Below are positions 62,145 through 64,000 of a DNA stretch of 64,000 bases, piece by piece (position 1 is the stretch's first letter; each line of letters starts with the position of its first letter). The notes under the pieces are model-generated. The model was not told the DNA's origin, did no database searches, and saw nothing but the letters and a program-made list of their open reading frames with translations. This stretch comes from Bathymodiolus brooksi (Eukaryota; Mollusca; Bivalvia; Mytilida; Modiolidae): positions 17,717,804 to 17,781,803 of the forward strand of contig OY804579.1 in NCBI GenBank assembly GCA_963680875.1, given 5' to 3'. A program made the position numbers and the translations under genes.

Positions 62145-64000
62145 ATTATCATCATAACATGAATGTTTATGTTCTGATTAAATGAGACTAGATATCTTCT
62201 ACCAGATCTGCAATAATTATTGCCTACATAATCGTCAGTTTTAAAATTGTATATAAATAAATGAATATTATATATATTAATATAACCGTCACAATGATTG
62301 TATTTAACGTTAACAGATTGATATGTGTTTAACATTAGGTGAGTAGTATTATATGCATGATGAAAACGAGGTAAAACATTGGACCGAGACATCATGGACG
62401 GACGGTTATATTGCCACATTTGAAAGGGAAAACGATGCAGCGGGTCGCAAAACTTGGTCTTGCAAGTGGACGGACCTCTTACATCGAGTCATAATCTTGA
62501 GCTTTATACATATTATTTTTATTCTTCGTGACATAGAAGTTGTATAATATTAGTTATATAAAAGAGAGTCGATAGCCCCTTCATCGTCAATTATATGGAC
62601 TCTAATAGAAAAATGAAAAAGTCATGTTTTCAAATGAAATCAGAAAACTGGAATAAATAGCCTACACGCAAAACATTGAATTACTGATCAAAACAATAAC
62701 AAAATATAGCTTTACTTTTTCCCTCGTTATTTATTAAGTAACTACACGTATTTTAAATATAGATCGTAATTTTTATCACCTCATTTGTATCGTCTATCTT
62801 TTTAAGGACACACATTTATTCGTTACCGTTTACGTTGATAAAAAAAAATTTCAGTGCGAAAATTAAGGATACATATGTTATCATGACCTTATAATTAAAG
62901 TCCAATTAAAGGAGATGTTGCACAGAGTCCTCGTTTTTTCGACTATATTTGGGAAGACCTTAAAAATAATCATATAACTCACGTGTAAGACATTGAATTC
63001 TATTTTTTTTAATCTTCACCTCATCCAGATTCATTATCATTATTCTGCTGTTTTAGCAATTCGTCATAATAATGTTCGTTAAAAAGTTATTTTCAACCAT
63101 TGGTAGTATGCTATGGAAACGTGGCGGCTGTTGACTACATCAAATCAACAGGTATCATGCATATTATGATATAATTATATGCATTTTCCGCAGTACATTT
63201 GTCTTGTATTGCCACTGAAAGGCATATTTTTACAGATGGTATAATGGCTTTTGAACACGATTGCAGTTGTTTGAAAACCAATATGAGCCGAAAACTAATG
63301 TTATACATATATATAAAAACAATATGTGACTTGGGACACACGATTAATATTTAGAATTCCAGTAAGACGAGCGGACAGGCTGGTCTCATAGTATATATAT
63401 GGAGAAATCCACCGACCTTATCACATAATGTTATATCGAGTGCTCCTCGTCATGAACGGGGTTCGAACTCACATCTTTAGTGGTGACAGGCACTGATTGC
63501 ACATGTAGTTGCAAATCCAACTACCATACGATCACGACCACGACATCCCCCTTGATCCAAGAGTATTATATTGACCAACTGTTATTTGTATACCTGATCA
63601 GAATAATAGGTAGCCAAAAAATGATATAATGTATGTTCCATAACCTTAACACCGAGTTATGCTGCAAAAGATACGATTTTTTGACAAAAAAAGACCCAAA
63701 ACTATCGTTATCAGAATTATTGTCGGATGACAATATTCAAATCTATTCATACCAGTGCTTGAAATGAGGGCCAGCCTTTGGCCGGCCCGAAAAAAAATTT
63801 TGGGCCAGTAAAAAATTAGAGTCACTAGTTCAAATGGCATAATGGTGGCCCAAACATTTTGTGACATTTTTTTTATGAAAAAAAGACATCAGATATCAAT
63901 ATATAAACAGTTTTCAGATTAAATGTTTTTGATCAATATCATTAAAATTCATTCTTTCACTAGTCTCACGGGGGTTGGGGGGAGGGGGGAGGGGGCTCTT
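62145..64000. other. 5' flank of the RLR gene
   Basis: No exon or second gene is supported here. The first 200 bases upstream of the ATG are very AT-rich, so no TATA box is called. The stretch contains a minus-strand SINE (about 63445-63550), a fragment near 63755-63860 with 'GGCCGGCCCG' and poly-A/T runs that looks like repeat debris, and a G-rich end (63968-64000). A non-coding 5' exon cannot be excluded. Confidence 0.4.
63445..63550 (-). mobile_element. tRNA-headed SINE fragment
   Basis: Read on the minus strand, it begins with a polymerase III box A-like stretch (ATCGTATGGTAGTTGGA) and has a box B (GAGTTCGAACCCC). The same head occurs at 2000-2105, including 'TGATTGCA' and 'TAGTGGTGA' in the plus-strand reading. 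It is a dispersed SINE rather than a tRNA gene because no cloverleaf is retained. Confidence 0.7.

Overview
This is a eukaryotic genomic window, most probably from a bivalve mollusc (a mytilid-like mussel is my best guess). The evidence is a large, AT-rich, intron-rich gene on the minus strand, dispersed repeats of types I associate with mussel genomes, tRNA-headed SINEs of a molluscan kind, and an N-terminal DZIP3-type HEPN domain, a family common in molluscs. No search was run, so the species is not established.

One protein-coding gene fills the window. It runs right to left from an ATG at 62144 to a stop at 3987. Eleven coding exons, found by translating the minus strand and matching AG/GT splice sites and codon phase, join without a phase conflict into a 968-codon protein (2907 nt with the stop). 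Domain order is DZIP3-like HEPN (exon 1), I-set immunoglobulin domain (exon 2), RIG-I-like receptor DECH-box helicase with all main motifs (exons 3-11), and a RIG-I-type C-terminal zinc-binding regulatory domain (exon 11). The helicase and C-terminal domain belong to the RIG-I/MDA5/LGP2 family of double-stranded RNA sensors. The usual N-terminal CARDs are replaced by a HEPN domain that keeps an Rx4H ribonuclease-like motif, followed by an Ig domain. This is the most interesting object here: possibly a dsRNA sensor carrying its own RNase or signalling module.

Layout from left to right: 1-3986, 3' flank with a diverged tandem segmental duplication, a Tc1/mariner remnant and a SINE; 3987-8054, exons 11-9, with a terminal-inverted-repeat element carrying degenerate telomere-like repeats in intron 9; 8055-38796, intron 8, about 29.4 kb of which is an uninterrupted 53-bp satellite (roughly 550 copies) with several higher-order repeat periods; 38797-43054, exons 8-5; 43055-54757, intron 4, holding a near-full-length LINE (endonuclease and reverse transcriptase, with a 2A-like motif) and unclassified repeats; 54758-62144, exons 4-1, with introns rich in SINEs, a dispersed repeat family and a 66-bp minisatellite; 62145-64000, 5' flank.

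No rRNA, functional tRNA, CRISPR or second host gene is supported. Exon boundaries are inferred from sequence alone; transcript data would settle them and show whether the satellite-filled intron is real or an assembly product.
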